Shown: positions 1 to 7,697 of the stretch, one piece after another
Numbering within the stretch: the stretch's first letter is position 1
How the letters are laid out: each line of letters opens with the position of its first letter
Source of the DNA: Petrimonas sp.
GTDB taxonomy: Bacteria; Bacteroidota; Bacteroidia; Bacteroidales; Dysgonomonadaceae
Direction of reading: 5' to 3'
Assembly (NCBI GenBank): GCA_012839475.1
Contig: DUNG01000023.1
Span: 186,001 to 250,000, forward strand
DNA: 64,000 nt
Notes under the pieces: model-generated
Database searches by the model: none
The model's input: only the letters and a program-made list of their open reading frames with translations
What the model was told of the DNA's origin: nothing
Translations under genes and position numbers: made by a program

Positions 1-207
1 CTCGAGGAGTTTACAAAGGAGTTGGGCATCAAGGTGGGAGAGACCACGCCCGACGGACGCTTTTCGATTAACTGCTTGCGCTGCGTGGGGGCCTGCGGGT
101 TAGCCCCCGTGGTGCTGGTGGGCGAAAAAGTGTACGGACGCGTTTCGCCAGATGGGGTAAAGCAGATTATTGATGAGTACAAAAAGGCGGATGGTGGAAG
201 CTGTTAA
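1..207 (+). CDS. NuoE/HndA-type [2Fe-2S] subunit of an NAD(P)-linked hydrogenase or NADH dehydrogenase (3' end only)
   Basis: Only the last 68 codons are present; the reading frame is open from base 1, so the start lies upstream of the window. The fragment holds C-L-R-C-V-G-A-C-G-L-A-P-V, in which the C-x3-C pair matches the last two ligands of the thioredoxin-like [2Fe-2S] cluster of NuoE, HndA and HydC proteins. Family members pass electrons between NAD(P)H and a diaphorase or hydrogenase partner. The three [FeFe]-hydrogenase maturases directly downstream on the other strand favour a role in an electron-bifurcating or NAD(P)-linked [FeFe]-hydrogenase, but the catalytic subunit is not in view. 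The gene converges on hydE with a 73-nt gap. Confidence 0.82.
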   Translation, partial: LEEFTKELGIKVGETTPDGRFSINCLRCVGACGLAPVVLVGEKVYGRVSPDGVKQIIDEYKKADGGSC

Positions 208-280
208 AATGTTTCTATGCACTTTAACCTGCCTTTCCGGCAGCCTTTTAAGTTGTTTCAGCACATGTTTTTTCAGCAGG

Positions 281-1372
281 TTAAATCCGGGTGTTCGCTC
301 CTGCTTGAATTCTCTTTTCATACCGGGCAGAGTTTCCCTGTTGAAAATAAGCGATAACGTGATTCAGACCACGTAGCCGCCGTTCTAGTGATTTAAGTTC
401 CCCTTCCCCATCGTCATTGGCGATGGGGAGGGGTTTGTTTTCATATAGCAGGTATTCGGGTCGGTAGCTGGTAGGCGTGATGTTGGGCATAACCACGTTG
501 GCGCCTATCGTGATGGCTTTTTCCCGTGCGTTGCTGTCAATCGCCTCCAGTGCGGTGGTCGCTGCTATATTGATGTCCTTCATCAGGAGGCGCAGCAGGG
601 CTACCATCTTCCAGCTCAGTTGCAGCCGATCCTCAAGGGAGAGTAGCTTTTCCCTGTGGGCGTAGAGCGGGGTATCTGGGTGCTCGATGTAGGGCCCCAT
701 ACCGCACATATCGATATCGATCCGTTTCATGAAGAGGAGATCGTCTGCCAGCTGATCGATCGTCTGGAAGGGGAGGCCGATCATTACCCCGGTTCCCACC
801 TGGTATCCTGTTTCCCGCAACGCTTCCAGTGCCTTCAGCCGTTCATGATAGGTGTGGGCGTTATCATTGGGATGCAGCTTTCGGTACAGCGCTTCCGAGG
901 AGGTCTCCACGCGAAGAAGGTAACGATCTGCACCGCTCTCGAACCAGCGTCGGTAGGTCTCTTTTCGCTGCTCTCCACAGGAAAGGGTGATGCCGAGTGC
1001 CCCGTTAGTAGCCTGCTTCGCCTCCCTCACGATGCGGTCGATCCATGCGATAAATTCCGGTGAGTTCCATTCGCCCGACTGGATGGTGACTGACCCGTAC
1101 CCCCCCTCGTAGGCCCTCATCACGGCTTCCATCGTTTCTTCGTGGCTTAGCATGTAGCGGTGCAGTGAGCGGTTCGAACGACGGATGCCGCAGTAGAAGC
1201 AATCTTTCTGGCAGCGGTTGGATAGCTCGATCAATCCCCGTAAGTATACTTTGTTTCCCACGTGCTGCTTTTTGACGAGGGCAGCGCGCTCAAACAGCCT
1301 CTGCTCCTCCTCTCCTTTGGTTGACAGGAGCGAGATAAGATTCTCCTTTGACAGTTTTTCCTTCATCGTCAT
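281..1372 (-). CDS. hydE: [FeFe]-hydrogenase H-cluster maturase, radical SAM protein HydE
   Basis: 363 residues. HydE is a radical SAM enzyme that helps build the dithiomethylamine/diiron part of the H-cluster. The radical SAM motif C-x3-C-x2-C is at Cys54, Cys58 and Cys61 (N-R-C-Q-K-D-C-F-Y-C-G), followed by a BioB-like TIM barrel with SAM-contact segments such as T-I-Q-S-G-E and T-G-V-M-I-G-L-P. Length is normal for the family. It is last in the hydG-hydF-hydE series on the minus strand, separated from hydF by 176 nt. The start could be Met1 or Met3; both are ATG. Confidence 0.93.
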   Translation of the reverse strand: MTMKEKLSKENLISLLSTKGEEEQRLFERAALVKKQHVGNKVYLRGLIELSNRCQKDCFYCGIRRSNRSLHRYMLSHEETMEAVMRAYEGGYGSVTIQSGEWNSPEFIAWIDRIVREAKQATNGALGITLSCGEQRKETYRRWFESGADRYLLRVETSSEALYRKLHPNDNAHTYHERLKALEALRETGYQVGTGVMIGLPFQTIDQLADDLLFMKRIDIDMCGMGPYIEHPDTPLYAHREKLLSLEDRLQLSWKMVALLRLLMKDINIAATTALEAIDSNAREKAITIGANVVMPNITPTSYRPEYLLYENKPLPIANDDGEGELKSLERRLRGLNHVIAYFQQGNSARYEKRIQAGANTRI

Positions 1373-1548
1373 TTGGTTTGTTCCATGGGGCGTTTACGGC
1401 GTATGAGGCAGTTTTACCTTGTTGGTGTTATCCTTGCTCCCGTTCTCGATGGGATACTTTTCTTATAGGTCGTTTCATCTGGGACACCGGGATGCGAGGC
1501 GTGTCCAACGGTTTCCTGTTCTTCTTCAGATGGGTGTTTAGGCTGGAG

Positions 1549-2772
1549 TCAAAAATCCGGAAAAAGTTGCGGCTCAATGCTTTTTTTATTGAATACCCGT
1601 GTTGCCCTGTTGAAGATGCCGTGCAGGTAGGCCAGTGCCATCCCGTAGTTGGTGACCGGGACACCTGCTTCGATAAAGGGGCGGAGTCGGTTTTGCAGCT
1701 GCTTGCGGGTAATCATACAGCCACCGCACTGAATCACGAGTGCAAACTCGCGGGGGTCAGCAGGCAGCTCGGTGAGGCCTGATACAACGGTAAAACGTAA
1801 TTTCTTACCTGTAACCTTTTGAAGCAGAGCCGGTATCTTTACCCTCCCTATATCGTCGCAACTAACCTGGTGGGTGCAGCTCTCCAGTATCAGCACGTGG
1901 TCGCCCTCTTCCAGTTGAGAGATACTCGGCGTCCCCGCCAGGTAAGCTTCGAAATCGCCCTTGAGACGGGCAAATAGGATGCTGAAGCTGGTCAGCGGGA
2001 CATCCTGGGGGAGTCGTCTCGCCACGACCCCGAACACCGAGCTGTCGGTGATGGCCAAGGCAGGTCGTATCCGGAGCTTAGAGAAATCTGCCAGCTCGGT
2101 CTCTTTAATCACGATGACCACGCAATGGTTATCGAGGGCATCGCGCAGGGTTTGGTTTTGCGGGAGGATAAGCCGCCCCTCAGGTGCCGCTTCGTCGATG
2201 GGCGTGATGAGCAGTACCACGTCCTTTGGCTTGACCAGGTCACCAATCAGCGAGCTTTTCAAGAAAGCGGTTTCCGGTACGATTCGTTTTAGCGCACTTA
2301 TCAACCGCTCCTTATCGGCCGGTAGGGTCGTGCTAAAGTCGATGATCTCCGCGTTGGAGTATTGCTTGATGGCAGTTTTGGTGATCGCCGCGATTTTGTC
2401 GATATCGCTTTTGTTGTGCGCGATAAGGTACGGCACCTCATTCTTGTTGAACTGCTCGATCAAGCGTACCTCGTAGTCGCCAAACTGGTTCCCGGAAATT
2501 AGTAGTATTGCGCAGTCGACCCTCCGGATAACCTCTTTGGAGCGCTGTATCTTCATCGAGCCGATTTCACCCAAGTCGTCCATGCCGGCCGTATCGATCA
2601 GGATTGCCGGGCCGATATCGGTAATCTCCACCGATTTTTTCACGGGGTCAGTCGTCGTTCCTGGGAAATGCGATACAAGGGATATCTCTTGTCCGGTGAT
2701 CATGTTGATCAGCGAACTTTTCCCGGTGTTCACGCGACCAAATATGCCAATATGAAGCCTGTTCACACTCAT
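1549..2772 (-). CDS. hydF: [FeFe]-hydrogenase H-cluster maturation GTPase HydF
   Basis: 407 residues from the ATG at 2772; a second ATG at 2778 is two codons upstream. HydF is the GTPase scaffold that receives the diiron subcluster and transfers it to HydA. The N-terminal GTPase domain has a P-loop (G-R-V-N-T-G-K-S, 12-19), D-T-A-G (60-63) and N-K-S-D (120-123). The C-terminal cluster domain has C299-T-H301, 46 residues, then Q348-C349-G-G-C352. The family motif is usually C-x-H-x(44-53)-H-C-x2-C, so the His before the second Cys is replaced by Gln here; the three Cys ligands and the first His are kept. The gene starts 29 nt after hydG ends and is probably co-transcribed with it. Confidence 0.93.
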   Translation of the reverse strand: MSVNRLHIGIFGRVNTGKSSLINMITGQEISLVSHFPGTTTDPVKKSVEITDIGPAILIDTAGMDDLGEIGSMKIQRSKEVIRRVDCAILLISGNQFGDYEVRLIEQFNKNEVPYLIAHNKSDIDKIAAITKTAIKQYSNAEIIDFSTTLPADKERLISALKRIVPETAFLKSSLIGDLVKPKDVVLLITPIDEAAPEGRLILPQNQTLRDALDNHCVVIVIKETELADFSKLRIRPALAITDSSVFGVVARRLPQDVPLTSFSILFARLKGDFEAYLAGTPSISQLEEGDHVLILESCTHQVSCDDIGRVKIPALLQKVTGKKLRFTVVSGLTELPADPREFALVIQCGGCMITRKQLQNRLRPFIEAGVPVTNYGMALAYLHGIFNRATRVFNKKSIEPQLFPDF

Positions 2773-2801
2773 GTGCAATAATTACGTTTTGGGAACGCGT
2801 G

Positions 2802-4223
2802 TTAAAAATAGATGTCTCGCTCTCCCCTTTTCACCCGTTCGATTTTTTCCCGAATATCGCGCTGCATCTTTTCGTTCATCCTTTCCATATTTTTCTCGAT
2901 CACAGCCCATCCTCTATTCGAGGTTTCCGGTGGGGCGTAATCCACCAGGTACTCGGCCAGCGTGAGCATGGCATTGGGCGTGCAGAACCTTTTGATGAAG
3001 CCGGGTACGGAGAACTCCATGAAGTGTTCCCCGGTCCGGCCGAGCCGGTAGCAGGCAGTGCAGAACGAGGGGAGCATCCCCTGCTGTAGCAGCTCGTCTA
3101 CCACCTCGTTCAAGGTGCGGTCATCACCGATATGGAACTGCCCGCGGTTCAGGTCGTGATTCCTTTCCGCTCGGGAGTAGCTCCCCAACTCTATTTTGGT
3201 GCCGCCGTCTATCTGAGACACCCCGTATTGTATCAGCTCGTTACGCAGTGGTGCCGGCTCGCGTGCGGTTAAGATTAGTCCGGTATAGGGGACTGCCAGT
3301 CGGAGAATAGCTACTAGCCGGGCGAACTCCTCATCCGACACGAAATGGCGATCTCCTACTTCGAGCATGGATGCATCTTTTATCCTGGGGAAGGAGATGG
3401 TGTGGGGACCCACGTTGTAGCATGCTTCCAGGTGATTGGTATGTCGCACCAACCCCATCACCTCGAAGCGCCAATCGTACAGGCCCAGCAGCGCGCCGAT
3501 GCCCACGTCATCGAGACCTGCTTCTTGCGCCCGGTCGAGCGAGGTAAGCCGGTACTCGTAGTTTGCCTTCTTGCCTCGAACGTGGTACCTCTTGTAAGCC
3601 TCTGGGTGGTATGTCTCCTGGAATACCTGGTAGGTACCTATCCCCGCCTCTTTCACGGTGCGAAACCCCTCGATGTCCAGCGGTGCCGCGTTGATGTTTA
3701 CCCGTCGTATTTCGCCAGTTCCCTTTTTCACGCGGTAGGCGGTTCGGGCCGCCTCCGCGATGAATTCGGGGCTATACTCGGTATGCTCCCCGAAAACCAA
3801 GATCAACCGTTTCTGTCCCTCATCCTCCAGGGCTTCGATCTCTCTCTCCAGCTCTTTGCCAGTAAGGGTTACGCGCACCTGTTCCCGGTTGGAAGATCTG
3901 AACCCGCAGTAGGTACAGTCGTTCGAGCACTTGTTGCCAACGTAGAGAGGGGCGAATAGCACGATACGGTCACCGTAAACCTTTGTCTTCAGTGCCTTGG
4001 CTCCCTCTTTAATACAATGAATCGACTCACTGTCGGTCCCGTTAATCAGGACCGCCACCTCTTTCAGGTTGAGTCTCTTTTTTTCCAACGACTTCGCCAC
4101 CACCTGCTGTACGCTCTCAAGGGTAGAGGGAGTTTGGTTTAGGTAGTTCCATATCTCATCAGCATCGATAAACGGTTGCATCGGGACATCGGGGATACGG
4201 TATTGTTCCGGGATAAACTGCAT
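2802..4223 (-). CDS. hydG: [FeFe]-hydrogenase H-cluster maturase, radical SAM tyrosine lyase HydG
   Basis: 473 residues. HydG cleaves tyrosine and supplies CO and cyanide bound to iron for the H-cluster. The radical SAM motif is Cys99-x3-Cys103-x2-Cys106. The C-terminal motif C-x2-C-x22-C (Cys388, Cys391, Cys414), which binds the auxiliary cluster and separates HydG from ThiH, is intact. It is first in the maturase series and diverges from dapA across about 314 nt. A TATCTTCG -7-like element sits on the minus strand at 4247-4254, but I see no matching TTTG -33 element. Confidence 0.95.
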   Translation of the reverse strand: MQFIPEQYRIPDVPMQPFIDADEIWNYLNQTPSTLESVQQVVAKSLEKKRLNLKEVAVLINGTDSESIHCIKEGAKALKTKVYGDRIVLFAPLYVGNKCSNDCTYCGFRSSNREQVRVTLTGKELEREIEALEDEGQKRLILVFGEHTEYSPEFIAEAARTAYRVKKGTGEIRRVNINAAPLDIEGFRTVKEAGIGTYQVFQETYHPEAYKRYHVRGKKANYEYRLTSLDRAQEAGLDDVGIGALLGLYDWRFEVMGLVRHTNHLEACYNVGPHTISFPRIKDASMLEVGDRHFVSDEEFARLVAILRLAVPYTGLILTAREPAPLRNELIQYGVSQIDGGTKIELGSYSRAERNHDLNRGQFHIGDDRTLNEVVDELLQQGMLPSFCTACYRLGRTGEHFMEFSVPGFIKRFCTPNAMLTLAEYLVDYAPPETSNRGWAVIEKNMERMNEKMQRDIREKIERVKRGERDIYF

Positions 4224-4537
4224 ATATATAACTTAGTGCCTATGCGCGAAGATAACAATATCGACCCAATTTCATGCTATCACCACTCAATAATTTCATA
4301 CAACTTTCGTGTATATAAGTTCAACCATTGCATTCATGTCAGTTTTTACTTTCATGATTGAAAGAAAAAATAGCTCGATAAAAACATGCGATAGTCGTAG
4401 ATTTTTTTAACTTTGTCGGTAGTTGCCGCGCTACAGGAAAAATATATCTCTTCGTGCTAAAGGGAAAAGGGGAGATTAATCGGTGGAAGGAGCAAAGTGG
4501 CAGGAATAGGAATAAACAGAAAAGCAAAAAGGGGTTT
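4224..4537. promoter_or_regulatory. Divergent intergenic region hydG / dapA with a -7 element for dapA
   Basis: This is a 314-nt AT-rich spacer between divergent hydG and dapA. On the plus strand TAACTTTG at 4408-4415 fits the Bacteroidetes -7 consensus TAnnTTTG and would start transcription near 4422, ahead of the dapA ATG at 4538. On the minus strand TATCTTCG (4247-4254) may serve hydG. Neither has a clear TTTG about 19 nt upstream. I see no other gene or RNA here. Confidence 0.4.
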
Positions 4538-5431
4538 ATGAAAAGAGTTGATTTAACAGGTTTGGGGGTGGCGTTAATCACCCCGTTTAAAGAGGACGGT
4601 TCCATAGATTTTGATGCCCTCCCGCTGTTGGTGGATTACCAGTTGGAGAATGGGACCGATTATATCGTGGCCCTGGGCACTACGGCTGAAACGCCCACGC
4701 TTTTCAGGCAGGAGAAAAAGGAGGTGGTTCGTTGCATCGTTGAACGGGTCAATGGGAGGGTTCCAGTGGTGATGGGAGTGGGGGGAAACAATACGGCCGC
4801 CCTGGTGGAGGAGTTACAGACCTCCGATTTCACGGGTGTGAGCGCGATCCTATCGGTGACTCCCTATTATAACAAACCGTCTCAAGAGGGCCTTTTCCAG
4901 CATTATAGAACGTTATCGAACTACTCGCCGCTGCCCATCGTGTTGTACAACGTGCCGGGTCGGACGGGCGTGAATATGACGGCCGAGACAGCCCTTCGTA
5001 TTGCTCACCACTGTCCCAACGTGATCGCGACTAAAGAGGCGTCAGGTAACCTACAACAGATAAAAGCGATTGCCGAGGGTGCACCCGAGGGGTTTCACGT
5101 GATTTCTGGTGATGATGCTGTTACCACTGCCGTGATTGAATTGGGTGGTATAGGCGTGATTTCGGTCTTCGCCAACGCGTTCCCTAAAGAGATGTCTTGG
5201 CTCGTGCAGAGTGGGCTTGGTGGTGACCTTGTGAATGCGCGAAGCGAGATGGAGGCTAATTACAGCGAGCTTTTTCACCTGATGTTCGTAGAGGGTAACC
5301 CGGCCGGTGTGAAGTGTATGCTCCATGAAAAGGGGATGATTCTTAACTGCCTACGCTTGCCTTTGGTCCCGGTGAGCGAGGAGACCCATGCGAAAATCAA
5401 GAAAGCGTTGGCTAACTTCATTCAAGGATGA
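4538..5431 (+). CDS. dapA: 4-hydroxy-tetrahydrodipicolinate synthase
   Basis: 297 residues from the ATG at 4538. The frame stays open upstream to 4454, but those 28 codons are Lys/Asn/Arg-rich and unlike the family. DapA condenses pyruvate and aspartate semialdehyde in the first committed step of the diaminopimelate/lysine branch. Visible residues are the Thr-Thr pair in G-T-T-A-E-T (48-49), the Tyr of S-V-T-P-Y-Y-N-K-P, the catalytic Tyr137 (V-L-Y-N-V-P-G-R-T) and the Schiff-base Lys166 (I-A-T-K-E-A-S-G). It stands alone, with a hairpin terminator about 85 nt downstream. Confidence 0.95.
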   Translation: MKRVDLTGLGVALITPFKEDGSIDFDALPLLVDYQLENGTDYIVALGTTAETPTLFRQEKKEVVRCIVERVNGRVPVVMGVGGNNTAALVEELQTSDFTGVSAILSVTPYYNKPSQEGLFQHYRTLSNYSPLPIVLYNVPGRTGVNMTAETALRIAHHCPNVIATKEASGNLQQIKAIAEGAPEGFHVISGDDAVTTAVIELGGIGVISVFANAFPKEMSWLVQSGLGGDLVNARSEMEANYSELFHLMFVEGNPAGVKCMLHEKGMILNCLRLPLVPVSEETHAKIKKALANFIQG

Positions 5432-5509
5432 GGATAGTGAGCATGGTTTAACAACACAAAGAGAATCCAATTAAAAAAGGTTGTCAAAAGGTTTCCATGA
5501 AAAGGGATT

Positions 5510-5603
5510 TATTGAAAAAGAGGCCCCCTTGATTGAGAAGGCCTCTTTTATAATGGTTAACGTGATATCAGGTTTAAGGCAAAAAAGATTGTTTTAGGTT
5601 ATC
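5510..5603 (-). ncRNA. Putative small RNA between dapA and rpsO
   Basis: A complete Bacteroidetes-type promoter points leftward here (TTTG at 5636-5639, 19 nt, TATCTTTG at 5609-5616). About 55 nt after the expected start lies the hairpin at 5516-5549 with a T-run on this strand. The interval of roughly 90 nt has no ATG-initiated frame, so a short non-coding transcript is the simplest reading. I do not recognise the family. Confidence 0.4.
5516..5549. terminator. Hairpin terminator, usable from both sides
   Basis: A 10-bp perfect stem (AAAAGAGGCC at 5516-5525, GGCCTCTTTT at 5540-5549) encloses a 14-nt loop. Read rightward it follows dapA; read leftward the right arm runs into CTTTTTC and would end the putative minus-strand small RNA starting near 5602. 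Confidence 0.75.
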
Positions 5604-5608
5604 GTTTA

Positions 5609-5639
5609 CAAAGATAAGACCCATTTTTGAACTGGCAAA
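5609..5639 (-). promoter_or_regulatory. Bacteroidetes-type promoter, leftward, with no gene in front of it
   Basis: The minus strand carries TTTG (5636-5639), a 19-nt spacer and TATCTTTG (5609-5616), an exact fit to TTTG-N19-TAnnTTTG. Spacing and sequence equal those of the rpsO promoter at 6146-6176. Nothing coding follows before the terminator at 5516. Confidence 0.6.
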
Positions 5640-5643
5640 ATAA

Positions 5644-5682
5644 AAAAACATATTATAAAACATAGTTATAGAATATGTTTTT
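5644..5682. repeat. AT-rich inverted repeat, 11-bp arms
   Basis: AAAAACATATT (5644-5654) and AATATGTTTTT (5672-5682) are perfect inverted copies around a 17-nt loop. It lies between the putative small-RNA promoter and the rpsO terminator. It could be a weak terminator or a protein-binding site. Confidence 0.45.
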
Positions 5683-5789
5683 GGATCGATTGGGCTGCGT
5701 TAGAATTTTAACCTGCTTTAATTCAGTGTGAAGTGACTTCTGCAGGGAGGTCTCTTCTTTTAGGGGCTACTTCTCTTGGTGAAACATTA

Positions 5790-5820
5790 AAAAAGGCAGG
5801 TCATTATGACCTGCCTTTTT
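5790..5820. terminator. rpsO terminator (bidirectional)
   Basis: A 14-bp perfect stem (5790-5803 and 5807-5820) with a 3-nt loop is bordered by A-run and T-run on the two sides. It lies 16 nt past the rpsO stop codon on the minus strand and would also stop rightward transcripts. Confidence 0.85.
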
Positions 5821-5835
5821 TCCATTTTTCGAGAA

Positions 5836-6105
5836 TTATTTCCGGATGCCCAGCTCCTTGATAATGGAGCGATACCGTTCGATATCCTTTTCGATCAGGT
5901 AATCGAGTAAACGACGACGCTTACCCACTAAAATTCTCAATGCCCTTTCCGTGTTATAATCCTTCTTGTGTGACTTCAAATGTTGAGTCAAGTGCGAAAT
6001 ACGGTAGGAAAACAATGCTATCTGCGCTTCAGGTGAGCCAGTATCAGTGTTAGACTTCCCGTACTTGGCGAAGATTTCCTTCTTTTTTTCAGAATCTAAA
6101 TACAT
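5836..6105 (-). CDS. rpsO: 30S ribosomal protein S15
   Basis: 89 residues, the normal S15 length. S15 binds 16S rRNA early in assembly of the small-subunit platform. Recognisable segments include [10 protein letters not shown] near the N-terminus, L-T-x-H-L-K-x-H-K-K-D and the R-R-R-L-L-D-Y-L block. It is a single-gene unit with its own promoter (6146-6176) and a strong terminator (5790-5820). Confidence 0.97.
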   Translation of the reverse strand: MYLDSEKKKEIFAKYGKSNTDTGSPEAQIALFSYRISHLTQHLKSHKKDYNTERALRILVGKRRRLLDYLIEKDIERYRSIIKELGIRK

Positions 6106-6145
6106 GCTTTGTAGTAACTATTGCGTTTAAAAACTTTTCGGACGG

Positions 6146-6176
6146 CAAAGATACGTTTAAAAAATTACATTACAAA
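6146..6176 (-). promoter_or_regulatory. rpsO promoter
   Basis: The minus strand reads TTTG (6173-6176), 19 nt, TATCTTTG (6146-6153), matching the Bacteroidetes sigma-ABfr consensus. The start would be near 6139, giving a leader of about 34 nt before the ATG at 6105. Confidence 0.75.
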
Positions 6177-6216
6177 CGGATTGGTTGATTATTTTACCTT
6201 TGGTACCGCCACTGAG

Positions 6217-7506
6217 CTACTGGCGTCGTTTTAATTTCCCGCTAAGGCGGCGAATAGCGTCGGTTATCGCCTGATCCGGTTCAATCACGTTATATTCGCC
6301 CCAAAAGTCGGGATCGAGAAAATGTTCAACTTTTTCCGCGATCACGTCTGTCGACCGGATTCGCTCATTACGTGGAAACCTCACCACGTTTTCGTTATAC
6401 CGGTCCGTGATGGCCATCTCGGAACCGATAGTGTAGTTGGTCGCGAACAGCCCGAAGAGCCGGTTACTCCATCGTACGCGGAACTCCACATCAGTTGAGC
6501 TGTAGTTAAAGAACCACTTGCCCTCATTCTCGCTGAAATCTACCACGTAGCGGGCACGGTTCACCTCTACTTTCATTTTGGGTGGCTTGCGGCGAATGAA
6601 GATCTGGGATGCGTCTTTCCTACCTTCCACGTTCATGTTAAACTCCATGCGTGCAAAAGCGAGAGAGTGAGCCTCCAAATAGATCGTTCCCCGGAATAAG
6701 ATATCTCGAATACTTTCCAGTGGGGCAAACGAGATGGCGTAATGTGGCCTGTTGTTGTAATTGATTAGTCCATCAATATGGAATGAGTAGTCTGCTCCGT
6801 TTATGCCAAAAACGATCTCCGGGTTTTTCGCGATATCAAGCATCAGGGCATCGCTAATCCCACCTTGAAACTTCAATAACACGGTGTCTCTCGGGGAGAT
6901 GTCAGTTGCTTTTCTTCCAATGTAAATCCGGGCTTGGTCACTGTTGATTGACGAGTAAGAGGATTTATAAATGTCCAGAACCGCTTCCACGAGGGATATG
7001 TAGCGAGATCCTTTCTTTACCGATTCACGGTAGAATGAGACCATCATGTTGGGCTTGTCCGAGTAGTTTTGAGGAATTCGGCGCAACGCTTCCCGCACCA
7101 ACAAGGTGCCATCACCGGAGACTACCTCTATCTCACTTAACGTGAAGGGTGATGGCTTGAGATTGATATGGTTGTTGGGGGTGTCGATTAACGTGATGAC
7201 CGGGATATGCCCGTTCTCGTACCCTAGGTGACGAATCACGAGGTGCGAATTGCGGGAAGATGCGGGTAGCCTTATGGAGAAGTAGCCTTCTTGGTTGGTG
7301 ACACTTGATATATGGCTACCGTACACCGTGATGCTCGCGTTTACAAGCGGTTCATTGGTGTCACCGCCCAGTACCCTTCCCCTTAGCACGTGGATTGAAT
7401 CCGTACGTTGATCTATCTCTATGGCCTCCACCGATTCCTCTGTTGACCACGCGTTAACGGAGAGGATACAACAAAAAAGAAAGGATAGGACTACCAGGCG
7501 TTTCAT
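6217..7506 (-). CDS. Secreted protein with N-terminal carboxypeptidase-regulatory-like beta-sandwich domain
   Basis: 429 residues. A signal peptide covers about the first 19-20 residues (M-K-R-L-V-V-L-S-F-L-F-C-C-I-L). Next comes a CarboxypepD_reg-like domain (about 40-120: L-R-G-R-V-L-G-G-D-T-N-E-P-L-V-N-A-S-I, then N-Q-E-G-Y-F-S-I-R-L and H-L-G-Y). The remaining 300 residues resemble the uncharacterised C-terminal half found in many Bacteroidetes cell-surface proteins that lack the TonB-dependent barrel. It is monocistronic; no partner gene hints at its substrate. The molecular role is unknown; export to periplasm or outer membrane is inferred from the signal peptide. Confidence 0.75.
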   Translation of the reverse strand: MKRLVVLSFLFCCILSVNAWSTEESVEAIEIDQRTDSIHVLRGRVLGGDTNEPLVNASITVYGSHISSVTNQEGYFSIRLPASSRNSHLVIRHLGYENGHIPVITLIDTPNNHINLKPSPFTLSEIEVVSGDGTLLVREALRRIPQNYSDKPNMMVSFYRESVKKGSRYISLVEAVLDIYKSSYSSINSDQARIYIGRKATDISPRDTVLLKFQGGISDALMLDIAKNPEIVFGINGADYSFHIDGLINYNNRPHYAISFAPLESIRDILFRGTIYLEAHSLAFARMEFNMNVEGRKDASQIFIRRKPPKMKVEVNRARYVVDFSENEGKWFFNYSSTDVEFRVRWSNRLFGLFATNYTIGSEMAITDRYNENVVRFPRNERIRSTDVIAEKVEHFLDPDFWGEYNVIEPDQAITDAIRRLSGKLKRRQ

Positions 7507-7697
7507 GTGTTGGGAATTATCAGTGGTTTAACGTGGACTGCGCAATTTAACTGTCATACAAAGTAAACATTTAGAAGTCAGAAATCCAACAAAGTGACAC
7601 TTTTTAACTATTAAAAGTTACAGGAAAAAATTTGTTTCATGAATATGGGGTAAAATCGGTTTGTTAAAGTTAAATTTGCACAGTAAACGCGGCGAAA

